Below are positions 31,771 through 32,876 of a stretch of DNA of 32,876 nt, in pieces. Under the pieces are notes generated by a model, which saw nothing but the letters and a program-made list of their open reading frames with translations, did not search any database and was not told where the DNA came from. Every line of letters starts with the position of its first letter. The stretch's first letter is position 1. The DNA is from Gudongella sp964604145. Lineage in GTDB: Bacteria; Bacillota; Clostridia; Tissierellales; Tissierellaceae. A program made the position numbers and the translations under genes. Location: contig CAZRXS010000012.1 in assembly GCA_964604145.1 (NCBI GenBank), positions 1 to 32,876 on the forward strand, written 5' to 3'.

Positions 31771-32670
31771 TTATTTTGCATTTGGAATAAATAAGCCCTC
31801 GCCATATTCTTCTACGCCAAACTCAGCAATTAAAGCTTGCACTTTATCAGAAATTAGCCAATTTGCAAATTCCTCAGCCCCAAGTGCATTTATCATATCT
31901 CCCTTATCAGGATTAACAGGAATTACCCCATACTGGTTAAATAAATTTTCATCACCTTCAACAACAACTTCAAGATCTAAATCATCTTTCATTGCAAGAT
32001 ATGTCGCTCTATCTGTCATAGTATAGCCCATTCTCTCGTCAGTTATTTTTAAAACATCACCCATTCCAGCTCCAGCTTCTACATACCATTCTCCAGCAGG
32101 AACTACATCAATCTCATCCCAAAATTTAAGTTCCTTTTTATGCGTACCTGAGTCGTCTCCTCTGGAAACAAAAGTAAGTTTCTTTTCGTTAATTTGAGTA
32201 AAAGCTGCTTTAATATCATTTCCTTTTTCTAAAGCATCCCCACCTTTTGGCCCAACAAGAACAAAGTCATTGTACATAACATCATATCTTACCGTACCAT
32301 GCCCTTCTTCAACTAATTTTAATTCATCTGGTTTAGCATGAACAAGAAGCACATCAGCTTCACCATCTCTTCCCATTTGAAGAGCATTCCCAGTTCCTAC
32401 TGCAATTGTTTTAACAGTAACTCCTGTATCTTCTGTAAATATTGGAAGCAAAAAATCTAGTAGACCAGAGTCTTGTGTACTTGTTGTCGTTGATAGTATA
32501 ATTTCTGTGCCTTCAGCTGGCTTCTCTACTTCCTCCTCTTCTTCTGGAACTTCTACTTCTGGTGTTTCTACTTCCGGCGGTACTGGCTCTTCAGCTGGTT
32601 TTGCACATGCCGCAATTAGTGACAGAGAAAGCAAAAGGACAAGTAGGTAAATGGAACTTCTTTTTTTCAT
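31771..32670 (-). CDS. tupA: Tungstate/molybdate ABC transporter substrate-binding lipoprotein (TupA)
   Basis: A 299-residue lipoprotein that binds oxyanions outside the membrane. It starts MKKRSSIYLLVLLLS, has lipobox IAAC with modified C22, and a Pro/Glu-rich linker (about 25-45). The mature domain begins with STTTSTQDSGLLDFLLPIF, the typical TupA/WtpA oxyanion-binding segment, followed by GTGNALQMGRDGEADVLLVH and RGDDSGTHKKELKFW. TupA prefers tungstate in characterised cases; the affinity here is not known. I use the ATG at 32670 behind AGGAG (32681-32685); a longer in-frame start would run into the leader terminator. It is the first gene after the Moco/Tuco-type riboswitch. Confidence 0.96.
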   Translation of the reverse strand: MKKRSSIYLLVLLLSLSLIAACAKPAEEPVPPEVETPEVEVPEEEEEVEKPAEGTEIILSTTTSTQDSGLLDFLLPIFTEDTGVTVKTIAVGTGNALQMGRDGEADVLLVHAKPDELKLVEEGHGTVRYDVMYNDFVLVGPKGGDALEKGNDIKAAFTQINEKKLTFVSRGDDSGTHKKELKFWDEIDVVPAGEWYVEAGAGMGDVLKITDERMGYTMTDRATYLAMKDDLDLEVVVEGDENLFNQYGVIPVNPDKGDMINALGAEEFANWLISDKVQALIAEFGVEEYGEGLFIPNAK

Positions 32671-32696
32671 AATTATCACACTCCTTATTTTTTTAG

Positions 32697-32724
32697 AAAA
32701 CAAAAACAACCATAGAAAGGTTGT
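32697..32724 (-). terminator. Riboswitch expression platform: intrinsic terminator before tupA
   Basis: ACAACC (32719-32724) and GGTTGT (32706-32711) arms with a loop of seven bases, then TTTTTGTTTTC on the minus strand. It sits between the aptamer and tupA, so it controls read-through into the whole Mo/W operon. Confidence 0.85.
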
Positions 32725-32740
32725 CTGGTAAACATCTTCC

Positions 32741-32825
32741 TTTCCAAGCGGGAGGCCTAGAAATTTCTCTCCAAACCCTTCGGTATTTCTTCATGGCTTT
32801 CACTTTAGAAGATAATACTCGGAAA
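32741..32825 (-). ncRNA. Moco/Tuco-type riboswitch aptamer upstream of tupABC-moeA-moaAC
   Basis: The leader of tupA on the minus strand has the conserved elements that I associate with the Moco/Tuco RNA family: CCGAG, AAAGCCATGAAG, ACCGAAGGGTTTGG and GGCCTCCCGC. Outer stem P1 forms from TTTCCGAG (32818-32825) and CTTGGAAA (32741-32748), eight pairs with one G-U. An inner stem forms from GGAGAGAAA and the TTTCT...CCTCC side. It precedes molybdate/tungstate transport and cofactor genes, as expected for this family. The 3' side of P1 can instead pair with the terminator region, suggesting an OFF switch. Assignment is from recalled consensus, not a model search. Confidence 0.85.
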
Positions 32826-32876
32826 ATTACTATAAATATTCATTTTGTTTCCTCTTGCAAACCCTATCAAGGTAAT

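Noticed and set aside
1..32876. Mobile genetic element or phage island
   Set aside because: No transposase, integrase, phage structural gene or tRNA-flanked boundary is seen; only small non-coding repeats are present.

Overview
The window is AT-rich DNA with strong Shine-Dalgarno sites (AGGAGG and GAGGTG types), A/T-rich intergenic regions and many rho-independent terminators. The gene content is typical of an anaerobic low-GC Firmicute: A-type flavodiiron protein, DUF438/hemerythrin protein, tungstate/molybdate uptake with molybdopterin synthesis, ECF vitamin transporters and a type 2 IPP isomerase. A Clostridia/Tissierellia-like organism is the best inference; no rRNA or marker gene allows a firmer placement. 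Nearly all genes are on the minus strand. The exceptions are a DMT transporter (2985), bioY (9700) and an acetyltransferase (24754), each with a visible promoter. I see no tRNA, rRNA, CRISPR, phage or transposase gene.

Layout by region. 1-2222: start of a secreted protein, then an OmpR-type two-component operon. 2352-11884: mostly membrane proteins (ECF S component, two EamA/DMT exporters, CorA, MATE, BioY, Na/Pi-PhoU) plus an AraC regulator fused to a degenerate GH39-like domain. 12044-18071: BirA, type 2 IPP isomerase, LCP cell-wall ligase, DJ-1/PfpI, a DUF438-hemerythrin-PAS protein and a lipoprotein. 18263-24366: a divergent glycerate-kinase-like protein, flavodiiron protein, Crp/Fnr regulator with four cysteines, DEAD-box helicase and MsrB. 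This part suggests handling of O2, NO and oxidative stress. 24754-25733: GNAT protein and a DUF1328 small membrane protein. 25830-32825: a compact Mo/W operon, transcribed leftwards: Moco/Tuco-type riboswitch with terminator, tupA, tupB, tupC, moeA, moeA fused to a periplasmic-binding-like domain, moaA, moaC.

Links between genes. BirA carries an HTH domain, and a BirA-like operator overlaps the bioY promoter about 2.4 kb away, so biotin supply and uptake are probably coupled. The riboswitch leader can form either an aptamer P1 stem followed by a terminator or an alternative pairing that competes with both, which suggests transcriptional OFF control of tungstate/molybdate uptake and cofactor synthesis. 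The two-component promoter has tandem TGTGATA repeats in its -35 region, suggesting autoregulation.

The intergenic regions at 8468-8661, 20619-20907, 23463-23913 and 24367-24753 hold three kinds of short dispersed repeat: hairpins with a CCCTAC tail, a GTCATTCCGAG/GTCATCCAGAG palindromic element, and arrays of TTGTGAATT. No complete system clearly new to science is visible. The best candidates for a second look are the degenerate glycerate kinase, the four-cysteine regulator with a small amphipathic peptide ORF upstream of it, the hairpin repeat family with compensatory changes, and the riboswitch switching mechanism.
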